64,000 bases of DNA from Pseudomonas farris. Its GTDB lineage: Bacteria > Pseudomonadota > Gammaproteobacteria > Pseudomonadales > Pseudomonadaceae. A program made the translations under genes and the position numbers. The stretch lies in NCBI RefSeq assembly GCF_019145235.1, contig NZ_JAHSTV010000006.1, forward strand, positions 310,001 to 374,000, written 5' to 3'. This document shows positions 11,418 through 22,906 of this stretch, in pieces. Within the stretch, counting starts at the first letter, position 1; each line of letters opens with the position of its first letter. The notes below the pieces were generated by a model that saw only the letters and a program-made list of their open reading frames with translations, was not told the DNA's origin and did no database searches.

Positions 11418-11954
11418 TCAAGATTTCAATGCTTCGGCAAGATTCGCGAGTTTGCCGCGAATCGAGCCATCGATTACCAGGTCGCCGGCGCGAATGATGA
11501 CACCACCAATCAGGGCGGCATCCTCCGCAACTTGCAGGCGCACTTCCCGGTTGAGTCGTGCACTGAGAACCTTGGCGAGTTTGTCTTGCTGTTCTTGGTT
11601 CAATGCAAAAGCACTGGTCACTTCAACGTCTACCGACTTCTCTTGTTCAGCCTTGTACAGGTCGAACAGAGCGGCGATCTCCGGCAACAGCGGGAGACGG
11701 TCGTTTTCGGCAACGACGTTAATGAAGTTCTGTGCCTTGGCATCAAACTTGTCGCCGCACACGTCAATAAACGTGGCGGCCTTGTTTGCGCTCGTCAGTC
11801 GCGGGGCCTTGAGCACGCGCTGCATGGTGTCGTCTTGCGACACTGCTGCAGCCAGGCCGAGCATGGCTGACCAAGAGGCCAGTTGCTGGTGGGCCTGGGC
11901 GTGCTCGAAGGCTGCCTTAGCGTAAGGTCGGGCCAACGTGGTCAATTCTGCCAT
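11418..11954 (-). CDS. atpH: F1Fo ATP synthase subunit delta
   Basis: A 178-residue peripheral-stalk protein joining alpha to the b dimer. The N-terminal six-helix domain begins [19 protein letters not shown]; the C-terminal region has the family motif DPxLIGG as [21 protein letters not shown] (about 140-160). The start ATG follows a GAGGGCG ribosome site, and the gene is 12 bases after atpF. Confidence 0.96.
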   Translation of the reverse strand: MAELTTLARPYAKAAFEHAQAHQQLASWSAMLGLAAAVSQDDTMQRVLKAPRLTSANKAATFIDVCGDKFDAKAQNFINVVAENDRLPLLPEIAALFDLYKAEQEKSVDVEVTSAFALNQEQQDKLAKVLSARLNREVRLQVAEDAALIGGVIIRAGDLVIDGSIRGKLANLAEALKS

Positions 11955-11966
11955 GATCGCCCTCGC

Positions 11967-12437
11967 TTAAATTTCAGCAGCCAGTTTGTTTACCAGCTCC
12001 GCGTGCGCGTTTTGATCGATTGTGGCACCCAGGATCTTCTCGGCGCCGCCGACAGCCAGTGCACCCAGTTGGGCACGCAGCACGTCTTTGACACTGTTCA
12101 GTTCCTGCTCGATCTCGGCCTGAGCCTGAACCTTCACACGGTCAGCGTCGATACGGGCTTTTTCAACAGCCTCTTCAACGATCTGGTTACCGCGTTTCTT
12201 GGCTTGCTCAATGATTTCGGCTGCCTGAGCTTTCGCTTCGCGCAGTTGCTGACCCACTTTCTCATGGGCCAACTCCAGGTCGCGAGCTGCTCGGCTGGCA
12301 GCGTCCAGTCCATCCGCGATCTTCTTCTGACGTTCATGCAAAGCCGCGATGACCGGAGGCCATACGAACTTCATGCAAAAAAGTACAAAAATTAAGAACG
12401 CAACGGACTGGCCAATCAGGGTTGCATTAATGTTCAC
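11967..12437 (-). CDS. atpF: F1Fo ATP synthase subunit b
   Basis: A 156-residue peripheral-stalk subunit with one N-terminal membrane helix (about residues 5-25) and a long charged, Ala-rich coiled coil for dimerisation. The start is set at GTG 12437, giving [10 protein letters not shown] and the same 156-residue length as the E. coli protein; a GAGG ribosome site lies about 8 bases upstream. The longer in-frame version starting at 12470 would overlap the gap to atpE and has no family match. Confidence 0.95.
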   Translation of the reverse strand: MNINATLIGQSVAFLIFVLFCMKFVWPPVIAALHERQKKIADGLDAASRAARDLELAHEKVGQQLREAKAQAAEIIEQAKKRGNQIVEEAVEKARIDADRVKVQAQAEIEQELNSVKDVLRAQLGALAVGGAEKILGATIDQNAHAELVNKLAAEI

Positions 12438-12493
12438 GCCAACACCTCGCTCGTTCGTTGCACAACACACTAATCACTCGACGATTCGAGTGA

Positions 12494-12766
<273 letters not shown>

Positions 12767-12838
12767 TTACGTCGTATGGTTTAGGTTTTTTAGATTTTAA
12801 AGCGGTAAAACAAATCGTTTCATAGCCCTGTTCGGGCC

Positions 12839-12860
12839 CCCACCCGTGTTACCGGGTGGG
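12839..12860 (-). promoter_or_regulatory. hairpin in the atpB-atpE intercistronic leader
   Basis: A GC-rich 8-bp stem (12839-12846 with 12853-12860) with a six-base loop lies between the stop of atpB and the start of atpE in a 133-base untranslated stretch. It has no T-run, so it is more likely an mRNA-stabilising or processing element that favours subunit c than a terminator. This is an inference. Confidence 0.45.
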
Positions 12861-12884
12861 ACATCAGACTAGTCGAGACTGGTC

Positions 12885-14178
<1,294 letters not shown>

Positions 14179-14252
14179 CTCTTTTGCTCCCCAATGGTCG
14201 GCTGCCAGAATTCAATAACTTGGCATAATTTGTGCCGACAAAATGCGCGCAG

Positions 14253-14281
14253 AGTATAGGGGCGGTTCTGCCCCTATTCAA
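14253..14281 (-). promoter_or_regulatory. atpI: sigma-70 promoter of the atp operon
   Basis: Read on the minus strand: -35 TTGAAT (14276-14281), 17-bp spacer, -10 TATACT (14253-14258). This gives a leader of about 70 bases before atpI. The spacer itself contains a GC-rich inverted repeat (GGGGC...GCCCC), a possible regulator site. No other promoter as good was seen in the 148-bp gap. Confidence 0.7.
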
Positions 14282-14326
14282 CTGTCAGGTAGTGATTTCC
14301 GACTTCACGCTACATGAGGAATTGTT

Positions 14327-15199
14327 TCAGCGGATGTGTGCAAGCACACCTTGAAGCTCATCAAGAGAGTTGTAGCCGATCACCAGCTGCCCCTTACCCT
14401 TCTTTCCGTGGCGGATCTGCACCGCAGAGCCTAGGCGCTCGGCCAGGCGCTGCTCGAGTCGGGCGATATCCGGGTCCGGTTTTGCAGGCTCCACAGGTTC
14501 CGGTTTGCCACTCAACCACTGGCGAACCAGTGCTTCAGTCTGGCGCACAGTCAGCCCCCGTGCGACAACGTGTCGCGCCCCTTCAACTTGTTGATTTTCC
14601 GGCAAACCGAGCAACGCACGGGCATGACCCATTTCCAGGTCGCCGTGAGACAGCATGGTTTTGATGACTTCCGGCAGCGCAATCAGACGCAACAGGTTAG
14701 CCACGGTGACGCGGGACTTACCCACAGCCTCGGCCACTTGTTGCTGAGTCAGCTGGAATTCCTGCTGCAAACGCTGCAAGGCCACCGCTTCTTCGATCGG
14801 ATTGAGGTCTTCGCGCTGGATGTTCTCGATCAGCGCCATGGCGATGGCGGTTTCATCCGGCACATCGCGAACCATCGCCGGGATGGTTTCCTGGCCAGCC
14901 TGCTGGCTCGCACGCCAGCGACGTTCGCCGGCGATGATTTCGAAGCGCCCGCTGCCGATCGGGCGAACCACGATCGGCTGCATCACGCCCTGGGCCTTGA
15001 TCGACTGCGCCAGCTCCTCCAGCGCTTGAGGATCCATGTCCCGACGCGGCTGGTACTTGCCACGCTGGATCAGGTCCAGGGGCAGGTGCTGCAGCTCACG
15101 CTGATCGGCTTGTACCGCTTGCTCTTCCAGCGAGCTGACAGTCGGACCACTCAGCAGTGCATCCAGTCCACGTCCGAGACCTCGTTTCTTGACGGCCAT
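14327..15199 (-). CDS. parB: chromosome-partitioning protein ParB
   Basis: A 290-residue centromere-binding CTPase clamp. The N-terminal ParB/Srx domain has the CTP-binding GERRWRAS motif (about residues 92-99) preceded by PIVVRP. A helix-turn-helix (about 140-175, TQQQVAEAVGKSRVTVANLL) reads parS. A Lys-rich dimerisation domain is at the C-terminus. It lies 9 bases after parA and would load at the parS sites inside recF (27344-27359, 26714-26729). Confidence 0.97.
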   Translation of the reverse strand: MAVKKRGLGRGLDALLSGPTVSSLEEQAVQADQRELQHLPLDLIQRGKYQPRRDMDPQALEELAQSIKAQGVMQPIVVRPIGSGRFEIIAGERRWRASQQAGQETIPAMVRDVPDETAIAMALIENIQREDLNPIEEAVALQRLQQEFQLTQQQVAEAVGKSRVTVANLLRLIALPEVIKTMLSHGDLEMGHARALLGLPENQQVEGARHVVARGLTVRQTEALVRQWLSGKPEPVEPAKPDPDIARLEQRLAERLGSAVQIRHGKKGKGQLVIGYNSLDELQGVLAHIR

Positions 15200-15208
15200 G
15201 GGGATTCC

Positions 15209-16006
15209 TTAAGTTGCCTGAGCAGCGGCGGTGCGTGAGTTTTTGCGCTGACGGCGAACCATCTCGCCAGCCAATGCCAGATAGGCAATCGCGCCCCGCG
15301 ATGATTTGTCGTACGCCAGCGCCGGCATGCCATAGCTTGGCGCTTCGGCCAGGCGGATGTTGCGTGGAATCACAGTGTCGTAGAGCTGATCGCCGAAGTG
15401 TTCCTTGAGCTGCGCCGATACGTCGTTCATCAGGCTCAGGCGCGGGTCGTACATGGTCCGCAACAGGCCTTCGACTTTCAGGTTCGGGTTCAGCAATTCA
15501 GCGATGCGCTTGATGTTATCCACAAGGTCGCTCAGCCCTTCGAGCGCGAAGTACTCGCACTGCATGGGGATAATCACCCCGTCGGCGGCAACCAGCGCGT
15601 TGAGCGTCAACATCGACAGCGACGGCGGGCAGTCGATCAAAATGTAATCGTAGTTTTCACGGATCGGCGCCAACGCGCTGCGCAGACGACTTTCCTTCAT
15701 CTGCATTTCCAGCAGAACGACTTCGGCCGCGGTCAGGTCGCGGTTGGCCGGCAGCAATTGATAACCGCCGTGCTCGGAATAGTGCATGGCTTGGGCCAGA
15801 TCGCATTCACCGATCAGCAGGTCGTAGACCGAGTTTTCCAGGCCGTGTTTATCCACACCGCTACCCATGGTGGCGTTGCCCTGTGGATCGAGATCGATCA
15901 ACAGCACCCGACGCTTGGTAGCGACCAGGGAAGCTGCGAGGTTGATGCAGGTGGTGGTCTTGCCCACACCACCCTTTTGGTTCGCTATCGCGAATACCTT
16001 AGCCAT
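15209..16006 (-). CDS. parA: chromosome-partitioning ATPase ParA (Soj)
   Basis: A 265-residue deviant Walker ATPase that moves ParB-parS complexes during origin segregation. The deviant Walker A KGGVGKTT is at about residues 10-17, and the Walker B region is ILIDCPPSL (about 118-126). The start is set at ATG 16006 (MAKVFAIANQ), because the preceding six codons are atypical and the family begins there. It is downstream of rsmG and upstream of parB in one transcription unit. DnaA boxes at 15516 and 15849 lie inside. Confidence 0.97.
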   Translation of the reverse strand: MAKVFAIANQKGGVGKTTTCINLAASLVATKRRVLLIDLDPQGNATMGSGVDKHGLENSVYDLLIGECDLAQAMHYSEHGGYQLLPANRDLTAAEVVLLEMQMKESRLRSALAPIRENYDYILIDCPPSLSMLTLNALVAADGVIIPMQCEYFALEGLSDLVDNIKRIAELLNPNLKVEGLLRTMYDPRLSLMNDVSAQLKEHFGDQLYDTVIPRNIRLAEAPSYGMPALAYDKSSRGAIAYLALAGEMVRRQRKNSRTAAAQAT

Positions 16007-16024
16007 TCTTGCTTGTGTTCCCAA

Positions 16025-16669
16025 TCATGCCGTGCGGCGCAGTATCAGCAGATGGCGTTGGCCTTGGCAACCGGGTACGGCCAGGGCGTGTTCGCTATCG
16101 AGGTGGAAGTCTGCCGGCAATGCTACCAGCTCATCGGCGGGATGAACGCCCTTCATTGCCAGCCAACGTGTTTCGGCGTCGCCCAAATGGCGAGTCCAGT
16201 TGCTGAAGTTCTCCATGCTGCTGAACGCACGGGAAATGATCCCGTTGAATGGCAGCTCAGGCTGGAAGGCTTCGACGCGACTGTGGATAACTTGCAGGTT
16301 ATCCAGTTTGAGTTCGAGTTTGACCTGGGTCAGGAAGCGGGTTTTCTTGCCGTTGCTGTCCAGGCAGGTCACTTGCGACTCGGGAAACAGGATCGCCAGC
16401 GGAATCCCTGGCATGCCGCCGCCACTGCCTACATCCAACCAACGGCCGTTTTCGATGAAGGACATAACACTCAGGCTGTCGAGCAAATGCCGTGAAACCA
16501 TTTCGTCCGGATCACGCACTGCCGTGAGGTTGTAGGCCTTGTTCCATTTTATCAACAGGGCCAGATAACCCAGCAGCTGTGCATGCTGGGCTTCCGTCAG
16601 GTTGACACCGAGCTGGCGAGCACCTGTGGATAACTCTTCGGCGTGTTGCGAGGTGACCAACGAACTCAA
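16025..16669 (-). CDS. rsmG: 16S rRNA (guanine527-N7)-methyltransferase
   Basis: A 214-residue class I SAM-dependent methyltransferase that modifies G527 in the 530 loop of 16S rRNA. The SAM-binding motif is [16 protein letters not shown] (about residues 79-94). The start codon overlaps the stop of mnmG by four bases (ATGA), so translation is coupled. DnaA boxes occur at 16282 and 16625. Confidence 0.97.
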   Translation of the reverse strand: MSSLVTSQHAEELSTGARQLGVNLTEAQHAQLLGYLALLIKWNKAYNLTAVRDPDEMVSRHLLDSLSVMSFIENGRWLDVGSGGGMPGIPLAILFPESQVTCLDSNGKKTRFLTQVKLELKLDNLQVIHSRVEAFQPELPFNGIISRAFSSMENFSNWTRHLGDAETRWLAMKGVHPADELVALPADFHLDSEHALAVPGCQGQRHLLILRRTA

Positions 16670-18558
16670 GCGCTTTGCTCCAACTGACGGCCCGCGCCGC
16701 GTTTTTTCAAATGAATCATCAACAGCGAAATCGCTGCCGGGGTCACGCCCGGAATACGCGACGCCTGGCCCAGGGTCTCTGGACGGGTCGCGCCGAGCTT
16801 GCTCTGGATCTCTTTCGAGAGACCGGAGATGTTCGTGTAATCGATATCCACAGGCAGTTTGGTGTCTTCGCTGGCCCGCAGGCGTGCGATTTCATCTTGC
16901 TGACGATCGATGTAACCGGCGTATTTGGTCTTGATTTCGACCTGTTCGGCGACCTGTGGATCTTCTGCGCCCCCGCCGGTCACGGCGATCAGACCAGCGT
17001 AGTCGATTTCCGGACGGCTCAGCAGGTTGAGCAAATTGTATTCGTGGGTCAGCGGCGTACCGAATTTCTCGGAAATCGCATCGCCCTGCTCGGTGCCTGG
17101 GCGAACCCAAGTACTTTTCAGGCGTTGCTCTTCCAGGTCGATGCTCTCGCGTTTCTTGCAGAACGCTGCCCAACGCACGTCATCCACCAGACCCAATTCG
17201 CGACCTTTTTCGGTCAAGCGCAGGTCGGCGTTGTCTTCGCGCAGGATTAAACGGTATTCGGCGCGGGACGTGAACATCCGATACGGTTCCTGAGTACCCA
17301 GGGTAATCAGGTCGTCGACCAAAACGCCGATGTACGCCTCGTCGCGACGCGGGCACCAGGCATCTTTGCCCTGAGCACGCAGTGCGGCGTTGGCTCCGGC
17401 CAGCAAACCCTGGGCGCCGGCTTCTTCGTAACCGGTGGTGCCGTTGATTTGCCCGGCGAAGAACAAACCGCCGATCACTTTGGTTTCCAGGCTGTACTTC
17501 AGGTCACGCGGGTCGAAGTAGTCGTACTCGATGGCGTAGCCAGGCCGAACAATGTGCGCGTTTTCCATGCCGCGGATCGATTGCACGATCTGCAGCTGCA
17601 CGTCGAACGGCAAGGATGTGGATATCCCGTTCGGGTACAGCTCGTGGGTGGTCAGACCTTCCGGCTCGATGAACACCTGGTGGCTTTCCTTGTCGGCAAA
17701 GCGGTGGATCTTGTCTTCGATCGATGGGCAATAACGCGGGCCGATACCTTCGATCACACCGGAATACATCGGCGAACGATCAAGGTTCGAAGCAATGATT
17801 TCGTGGGTACGGGCGTTGGTGTGGGTAATCCAGCAGCTGACCTGTTTCGGATGCTGCTCTTTGGAGCCCATGAACGACATCACCGGAATCGGCGTATCCC
17901 CTGCCTGCTCGGTCATCACCGAAAAATCCACAGTGCGACCGTCGATACGCGGCGGTGTACCGGTTTTCAGGCGACCGACACGCAATGGCAGTTCGCGCAG
18001 GCGATGAGCCAGCGCAATCGACGGCGGATCACCGGCGCGACCGCCGGAATAATTCTGCATGCCGATGTGGATAAGTCCACCGAGGAAGGTGCCAGTGGTC
18101 AACACCACGGAATCTGCGAAGAAACGCAGGCCCATTTGGGTGACAACACCGCGCACTTGTTCCTGCTCGACGATCAGGTCGTCAGCAGCCTGTTGAAATA
18201 TCCACAGGTTCGGCTGGTTTTCCAAAGCTTCGCGGACAGCGGCCTTGTACAGAACCCGATCTGCCTGAGCGCGGGTTGCGCGCACGGCTGGGCCTTTGCG
18301 GCTGTTCAATACGCGAAACTGAATACCGCCTTTATCGGTAGCCATGGCCATCGCGCCGCCCAGGGCATCGATTTCTTTAACCAAATGGCTTTTGCCGATC
18401 CCGCCAATGGCTGGGTTGCAACTCATGGCACCGAGGGTTTCCACGTTATGCGTCAGCAATAGGGTTTTTGCCCCCATACGTGCTGACGCCAGTGCTGCCT
18501 CGGTACCGGCATGACCGCCGCCGATGACGATCACTTCAAAACGGGAAGGGAAATCCAC
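16666..18558 (-). CDS. mnmG: tRNA uridine-5-carboxymethylaminomethyl modification enzyme, FAD subunit
   Basis: A 630-residue protein that with MnmE makes cmnm5U34 in tRNA. The N-terminal Rossmann FAD loop is [12 protein letters not shown] (about residues 10-21), and [10 protein letters not shown] and the C-terminal helical tRNA/MnmE-binding domain are present. The start is GTG 18558 (the second of two adjacent GTGs), giving [11 protein letters not shown]; the ribosome site GAGG is six bases upstream. The in-frame extension to 18672 lacks family sequence. MnmE is encoded just beyond the origin-like gap, on the same strand. Confidence 0.97.
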   Translation of the reverse strand: MDFPSRFEVIVIGGGHAGTEAALASARMGAKTLLLTHNVETLGAMSCNPAIGGIGKSHLVKEIDALGGAMAMATDKGGIQFRVLNSRKGPAVRATRAQADRVLYKAAVREALENQPNLWIFQQAADDLIVEQEQVRGVVTQMGLRFFADSVVLTTGTFLGGLIHIGMQNYSGGRAGDPPSIALAHRLRELPLRVGRLKTGTPPRIDGRTVDFSVMTEQAGDTPIPVMSFMGSKEQHPKQVSCWITHTNARTHEIIASNLDRSPMYSGVIEGIGPRYCPSIEDKIHRFADKESHQVFIEPEGLTTHELYPNGISTSLPFDVQLQIVQSIRGMENAHIVRPGYAIEYDYFDPRDLKYSLETKVIGGLFFAGQINGTTGYEEAGAQGLLAGANAALRAQGKDAWCPRRDEAYIGVLVDDLITLGTQEPYRMFTSRAEYRLILREDNADLRLTEKGRELGLVDDVRWAAFCKKRESIDLEEQRLKSTWVRPGTEQGDAISEKFGTPLTHEYNLLNLLSRPEIDYAGLIAVTGGGAEDPQVAEQVEIKTKYAGYIDRQQDEIARLRASEDTKLPVDIDYTNISGLSKEIQSKLGATRPETLGQASRIPGVTPAAISLLMIHLKKRGAGRQLEQSA

Positions 18559-18689
18559 CACGCACCTCGTGCCTGCTTCAGTCAGGTAATCCGGAAATAG
18601 TTTGAGCTCAGGTTTTTGGACCTGGTCGGCAAGTATAGGGACTTCGCCCTTCCTAAAGAACCCTTTGCACAAAATTTAACCAGCTGTGG

Positions 18690-18985
18690 AGAAGTCGAGG
18701 TTATAGAAATTAAAAAGAGAGAAATTTATTAAATCTTTGTTTTTATGTTTATTTCTACTGAGCCACCTTTCTGTGGATAGATTGATACAGCCCTTTATTT
18801 TCAATATGTACAGAGATTCAAAACCCTGTGGTCATGTACCAAGGAGGCCCTTGGATAACCGGTGTAAGCCTGTGGATGAAAGGGGTGGTTATCCACAGAG
18901 GTGGTTATCTTCAGTTTTGAGGCCTTGTTATCAACTGCCCTTAGCGGCACTTATTCACAGGGCTTAATCCACAGAAAAGCCGCCG
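18690..18985. other. oriC-like region between mnmG and mnmE (paralogue of oriC)
   Basis: This is part of the 551-bp gap 18559-19109. An AT-rich stretch (18700-18760) is followed by DnaA-box-like 9-mers: TGTGGATAG (18772), TGTGGATGA (18871), a perfect TTATCCACA (18889), TTATCTTCA (18905), TTATTCACA (18951) and TAATCCACA (18965). Aligned to oriC on the first box, the blocks AGCCCTT (+17), ATGTACAGAGA (+34), GTTATCCACAG (box at +117) and TTATNCACAG (+179) fall at identical offsets in both regions. The AT-rich flank is on the same side. I read it as a degenerate duplicate of oriC. No gene is visible in the gap; a terminator for mnmE lies at its right end. Confidence 0.75.
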
Positions 18986-19067
18986 AATGAGCAAATCCCG
19001 GGCAAGGGAAATCCGCTCAAGCGAAGAATCTGCTCGGCACTGGGGAAAAAAATCAGAAAAGGAGAGA

Positions 19068-19094
19068 ACAGACAGGCCTGAATGGCCTGTCTGT
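19068..19094 (-). terminator. terminator downstream of mnmE
   Basis: An 11-bp perfect stem (19068-19078 with 19084-19094) with a five-base loop lies 16 bases after the mnmE stop on the minus strand. The tract after it is pyrimidine-rich, with T-runs further out. Confidence 0.75.
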
Positions 19095-19109
19095 GAACTG
19101 CAGAAGGGA

Positions 19110-20480
19110 CTATTTACCGATACAGAAGCTGGAAAAGATCCTTCCCAGTAGATCATCGGAGCTGAATGCGCCGGTGATTTCGCCCAAAGACTGCTGCGCC
19201 TGCCGCAAATCTTCGGCCAATAGTTCACCAGCACCCGCTAACGTCAGCTGCGCACGGCCATGCTCAAGGGACGCACTCGCATGACGCAATGCTTCCAGGT
19301 GACGCCTGCGAGCACTGAAGCTGCTTTCGGAGGTCTGCTCGTAACCCATGCAGGCCTTGAGATGTTCGCGCAACAGTTCCAGTCCCATGTCGGCGGATTT
19401 GGCACTGAGGCTGATTGTGACATGGCCATCGTCACTGACCTCCAGGGCAATCGCTTCGCCCGTCAGGTCAGCTTTGTTACGGATCAGCGTAACTTTTGCC
19501 GGATCAGGGCGGATTTCGAGGAATTCAGGCCACAAGGCAAATGGATCAAGGGCCTCGGGAGCCGTGGCATCAACCACCAGCAGTACCCGATCAGCCTCGC
19601 CGATGGCTTTCAATGCCCGTTCGACGCCAATTTTTTCCACCTGATCATCGGTATCCCGCAAGCCGGCAGTATCGACCACGTGTAACGGCATGCCATCGAT
19701 GTGGATATGTTCGCGAAGAATGTCTCGGGTAGTGCCGGCAATCTCGGTCACGATCGCAGCTTCACGTCCAGCCAAGGCATTCAGAAGGCTGGACTTGCCG
19801 GCATTCGGCCGGCCGGCGATGACCACGGTCATGCCGTCGCGTAGCAAGGCTCCTTGCCCGGCTTCACGCATCACTGTGGATAATTCGTCGCGCACTTTGT
19901 CGAGCATGCTCAGGACGTGGCCGTCGGCGAGGAAGTCGATTTCTTCTTCGGGAAAGTCGATGGCTGCCTCGACGTAAATGCGCAGGTCTATCAGTTGCTC
20001 GGTGAGGTTATGCACACGCTGGGAAAACGCACCCTGCAACGAACGCAGGGCATTTCGTGCCGCCTGTGCAGAACTTGCCTCGATCAAGTCGGCAATGGCT
20101 TCGGCCTGAGCAAGATCGAGTTTGTCGTTGAGGAAGGCGCGCTCGCTGAATTCACCCGGCCGGGCCAGACGACAGCCCAGTTCAAGGCAACGCTTGAGCA
20201 GCATATCCAGAACGATCGGCCCGCCGTGGCCCTGCAGCTCAAGCACATCTTCGCCGGTGAACGAGTTCGGTCCCGGGAAATATAGGGCGATGCCCTCGTC
20301 CAGCACCTCTTCGTTTGCACTGAGGAACGGGCCGTAATGGGCAAACCGCGGTTTCAGTTCGCGACCGCTGATGGCTTTGGCCGCCAGACTCGCCAGCGGC
20401 CCGGAAATACGGACAATGCCCACACCGCCGCGACCTTGAGCGGTGGCGACGGCAGCGATGGTTTCACGAGGAACGCTCAT
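19110..20480 (-). CDS. mnmE: tRNA modification GTPase MnmE
   Basis: A 456-residue GTPase partner of MnmG. The N-terminal tetrahydrofolate-binding domain (1-120) is followed by helices and an inserted G domain: G1 GRPNAGKSS (about 225), G3 DTAGLRDT (about 270) and G4 NKAD (about 335). The protein ends in the invariant C-I-G-K box (formyl-accepting Cys). The start is ATG 20480 ([11 protein letters not shown]); the upstream in-frame six codons are not conserved. One DnaA box lies at 19875. Confidence 0.97.
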   Translation of the reverse strand: MSVPRETIAAVATAQGRGGVGIVRISGPLASLAAKAISGRELKPRFAHYGPFLSANEEVLDEGIALYFPGPNSFTGEDVLELQGHGGPIVLDMLLKRCLELGCRLARPGEFSERAFLNDKLDLAQAEAIADLIEASSAQAARNALRSLQGAFSQRVHNLTEQLIDLRIYVEAAIDFPEEEIDFLADGHVLSMLDKVRDELSTVMREAGQGALLRDGMTVVIAGRPNAGKSSLLNALAGREAAIVTEIAGTTRDILREHIHIDGMPLHVVDTAGLRDTDDQVEKIGVERALKAIGEADRVLLVVDATAPEALDPFALWPEFLEIRPDPAKVTLIRNKADLTGEAIALEVSDDGHVTISLSAKSADMGLELLREHLKACMGYEQTSESSFSARRRHLEALRHASASLEHGRAQLTLAGAGELLAEDLRQAQQSLGEITGAFSSDDLLGRIFSSFCIGK

Positions 20481-20512
20481 AAACCGGTATCCAGACAAAA
20501 GTGACAGATAGC

Positions 20513-20537
20513 AAAACGCCCCACTAGGGGGCGTTTT
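20513..20537 (-). terminator. terminator downstream of yidC
   Basis: A 10-bp perfect stem (20513-20522 with 20528-20537) is flanked by A/T runs and lies after the yidC stop on the minus strand, before mnmE. A perfect DnaA box (20544-20552) is adjacent. Confidence 0.8.
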
Positions 20538-20559
20538 GAGTGGTTATCCACAGAGTAAG

Positions 20560-22248
20560 TTACGCCTCGGCTTTTTTGGTAGCCGCTTCGATCTTACGCG
20601 TGATGTACCACTGTTGGGCGATGGACAACACGTTGTTCACAACCCAGTACAGAACCAGACCTGCAGGGAACCACAAGAAGAAGAAGGTGAAGATGATTGG
20701 CATCATTTTCATGACCTTCGCCTGCATCGGATCCGGAGGAGTCGGGTTCAACTGCTGCTGGATGAACATGGTTACGCCCATGATGATCGGCAGAATGAAG
20801 AACGGATCCTTGATCGACAGGTCAGTAATCCACAGCATGAACGGCGCCTGGCGCATTTCCACGCTTTCCAGCAGAACCCAATACAGCGAAAGGAAAACCG
20901 GCATCTGCACCAGGATTGGCAAGCAGCCACCCAGTGGATTGATCTTCTCTTTCTTGTACAACTCCATCATGGCTTGCGACATTTTCTGCCGGTCGTCGCC
21001 ATGTTGCTCTTTCAGCGCGGCCAGTTTCGGTGCCACTGCACGCATGCGCGCCATGGATTTGTAGCTGGCAGCCGACAGCGGGAAGAAAATCCCCTTGATC
21101 AGCATGGTCAGGAAGATGATCGACCAGCCCCAGTTACCGACCAGCGCGTGGATATGTTGCAGCAACCAGAAGATTGGCTGGGCGATGAACCACAGAATGC
21201 CGTAGTCGACGGTCAATTCCAGTCCTGGGGACAACTCTTTCAGCACAGCCTGGCTTTTCGGGCCTGCGTACAGAACGGCGCTTGTTTCAGCTTTCGCACC
21301 TGGCGCAACAGTCATTGCCGGGGCGGTGTAGCCGATGATGTAGTTGCCTTTGCTGTCTTTACGGGTCTGGACGGTGTTGTTTTCGCCCTTGACCGGAATC
21401 CACGCAGTCACGAAGTAGTGTTGCAACCAGGCAACCCAACCACCGGTGACGGTTTCTTTCAGCTGAGCCTTGTCCATGTCGCTCATCGACACTTTCTTGT
21501 ACGGCTCGTTACTTGTCCACAGGGCGGCGCCGAGGTAAGTCGCGGTACCGGTGGCGGTGCTGGAAGAAGGATCGGAGCTGGCATCACGCTTCAGTTGCGC
21601 GAACATTGCACCGGACCAGGGCTGAGCGCTCTGGTTGTCGATCAGGTAGGAAACGGTTACGTCATACAGGCCACGTTTCAGTGTGAAACGCTTGATGTAG
21701 TTGACGCCGTCCTTGCTGAACTTCAGGTCCGCGACCAATTGGTCTTGACCGTCGGCCAGTTGATAAATCTTCTTCTCGGAGGAGTAAACCGGACGACCGG
21801 CAGGACTTGCGTCCGGACCGTTGGTGCCGATCAGGCCGCTCTGAGCCAGATAAGTCCGCTCGTTGCCGTTATCGAACAGCTGGAATGGAATTTCCGGATG
21901 GTCCTGGCGACGCGGATATAGCGGCAACGTCAACTGGGCAACATCGCCACCTTGTGGATCGATGGCCAGGTTGAGCACATCCGTTTTGATCTGGATGAGG
22001 TCTTTGCTTGCAGCTACTGGTGTTTCAGCAGGTGCAGTTGCACTGGTATCGCTTGCGGCGCGTGGAATGTCGTCACTGACAGAAGCATTATTGCCAGTCG
22101 CCGTATCCGGTAGGCCCGGTGCGGTAGTACTGGAAGCAACATTCTGAGTCGGCAGGGCAGCCTGGCCATAGTCCTGGTTCCATTTAAGGACCATAACGTA
22201 GGACACGATTGCCAGGGCGACGATCAGGATCGTGCGTTTGATATCCAT
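20560..22248 (-). CDS. yidC: membrane protein insertase YidC
   Basis: A 562-residue inner-membrane insertase working with SecYEG and alone. It has an N-terminal membrane anchor (about residues 5-22), a low-complexity Ala/Thr/Ser/Pro linker, and a large periplasmic beta domain (about 60-340). A five-helix conserved core follows (about 350-545) with the hydrophilic-groove arginine region SYKSMARMR. The C-terminus is short and Lys/Ala-rich. It starts two bases after yidD ends, in the classical rpmH-rnpA-yidD-yidC order. Confidence 0.98.
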   Translation of the reverse strand: MDIKRTILIVALAIVSYVMVLKWNQDYGQAALPTQNVASSTTAPGLPDTATGNNASVSDDIPRAASDTSATAPAETPVAASKDLIQIKTDVLNLAIDPQGGDVAQLTLPLYPRRQDHPEIPFQLFDNGNERTYLAQSGLIGTNGPDASPAGRPVYSSEKKIYQLADGQDQLVADLKFSKDGVNYIKRFTLKRGLYDVTVSYLIDNQSAQPWSGAMFAQLKRDASSDPSSSTATGTATYLGAALWTSNEPYKKVSMSDMDKAQLKETVTGGWVAWLQHYFVTAWIPVKGENNTVQTRKDSKGNYIIGYTAPAMTVAPGAKAETSAVLYAGPKSQAVLKELSPGLELTVDYGILWFIAQPIFWLLQHIHALVGNWGWSIIFLTMLIKGIFFPLSAASYKSMARMRAVAPKLAALKEQHGDDRQKMSQAMMELYKKEKINPLGGCLPILVQMPVFLSLYWVLLESVEMRQAPFMLWITDLSIKDPFFILPIIMGVTMFIQQQLNPTPPDPMQAKVMKMMPIIFTFFFLWFPAGLVLYWVVNNVLSIAQQWYITRKIEAATKKAEA

Positions 22249-22250
22249 GA

Positions 22251-22496
22251 TTACTCGGCCATCGAAGAAGAACGGGAGGTAGGGATAGATGGAACCGGGT
22301 CATAACCACCGGGATTCCACGGATGACAGCGACCTAAACGACGAAAGGTCAGCCAGCCACCGCGCAGAAGGCCATGATTTTCTATGGCTTCATACGCGTA
22401 GCAGGAACAACTGGGGTAGAAACGACAGTGACTGGCCATCAGGGGACTGATGGCATAGCGATAAAACTGGATCGGAACGAGTGCCAGTTTACGCAT
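22251..22496 (-). CDS. yidD: membrane protein insertion efficiency factor YidD
   Basis: An 81-residue membrane-associated protein of the YidD (haemolytic, DUF37) family. The conserved core [15 protein letters not shown] (about residues 24-38) and [15 protein letters not shown] (about 55-69) are diagnostic. Its start overlaps the end of rnpA by eight bases, indicating translational coupling. Confidence 0.96.
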   Translation of the reverse strand: MRKLALVPIQFYRYAISPLMASHCRFYPSCSCYAYEAIENHGLLRGGWLTFRRLGRCHPWNPGGYDPVPSIPTSRSSSMAE

Positions 22497-22890
22497 CGGG
22501 ACTGTCTACCCCTACAGTTTCGGTTTTGACTGCTGGTACCGGCTTGCTGCGTGCCAGACGTTTCCAGAGTTTGTCGAAATGCTGAATCAATTCGGGGCTT
22601 TCTACGTCACCCAAACCTTTGCGCGCGACGATAACAATGTCCCAACCGACCAGTAAATCCTGGTTCAGGCGAAACGATTCGCGCATCAGACGTTTGAGGC
22701 GATTGCGCTCGACGGAGAGCTTTACGCTCTTTTTCCCGATAACCAGCCCGAGACGGGGGTGATCAAGATCGTTATTGCGCGCAAGGAGCAGGAGATTTTT
22801 CCCCGGAACCTTGCCGGTAGGGGAGTCAAAGACTGCCTTGAAATGCCGGGGAGTAAGCAGACGCTTTTCCCGACTGAAGTCCTGACTCAC
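22489..22890 (-). CDS. rnpA: ribonuclease P protein component
   Basis: A 133-residue basic protein subunit of RNase P for tRNA 5' maturation. The RNR motif is present in [13 protein letters not shown] (about residues 60-72). The start is set at GTG 22890 ([12 protein letters not shown]) by family length; it has a GGAG directly before it with almost no spacing, so initiation probably depends on coupling to rpmH, whose stop is 16 bases upstream. The in-frame extension to 22986 overlaps rpmH and is rejected. Confidence 0.93.
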   Translation of the reverse strand: MSQDFSREKRLLTPRHFKAVFDSPTGKVPGKNLLLLARNNDLDHPRLGLVIGKKSVKLSVERNRLKRLMRESFRLNQDLLVGWDIVIVARKGLGDVESPELIQHFDKLWKRLARSKPVPAVKTETVGVDSPDA

Positions 22891-22906
22891 CTCCAGTGCC
22901 GGATTA

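Noticed and set aside
9789..11870. A 693-codon open frame on + across the atpA region
   Set aside because: It lies antisense to atpA, a certain gene, and its length follows from GC-rich codon use; no domain is seen.
18673..19067. Possible small genes in the mnmG-mnmE gap
   Set aside because: Open frames here are short, lack ribosome sites, and the DNA is explained by origin-like boxes and AT-rich sequence.
20536..21921. A 461-codon open frame on + across yidC
   Set aside because: Antisense to yidC; composition is that of a complementary-strand shadow.
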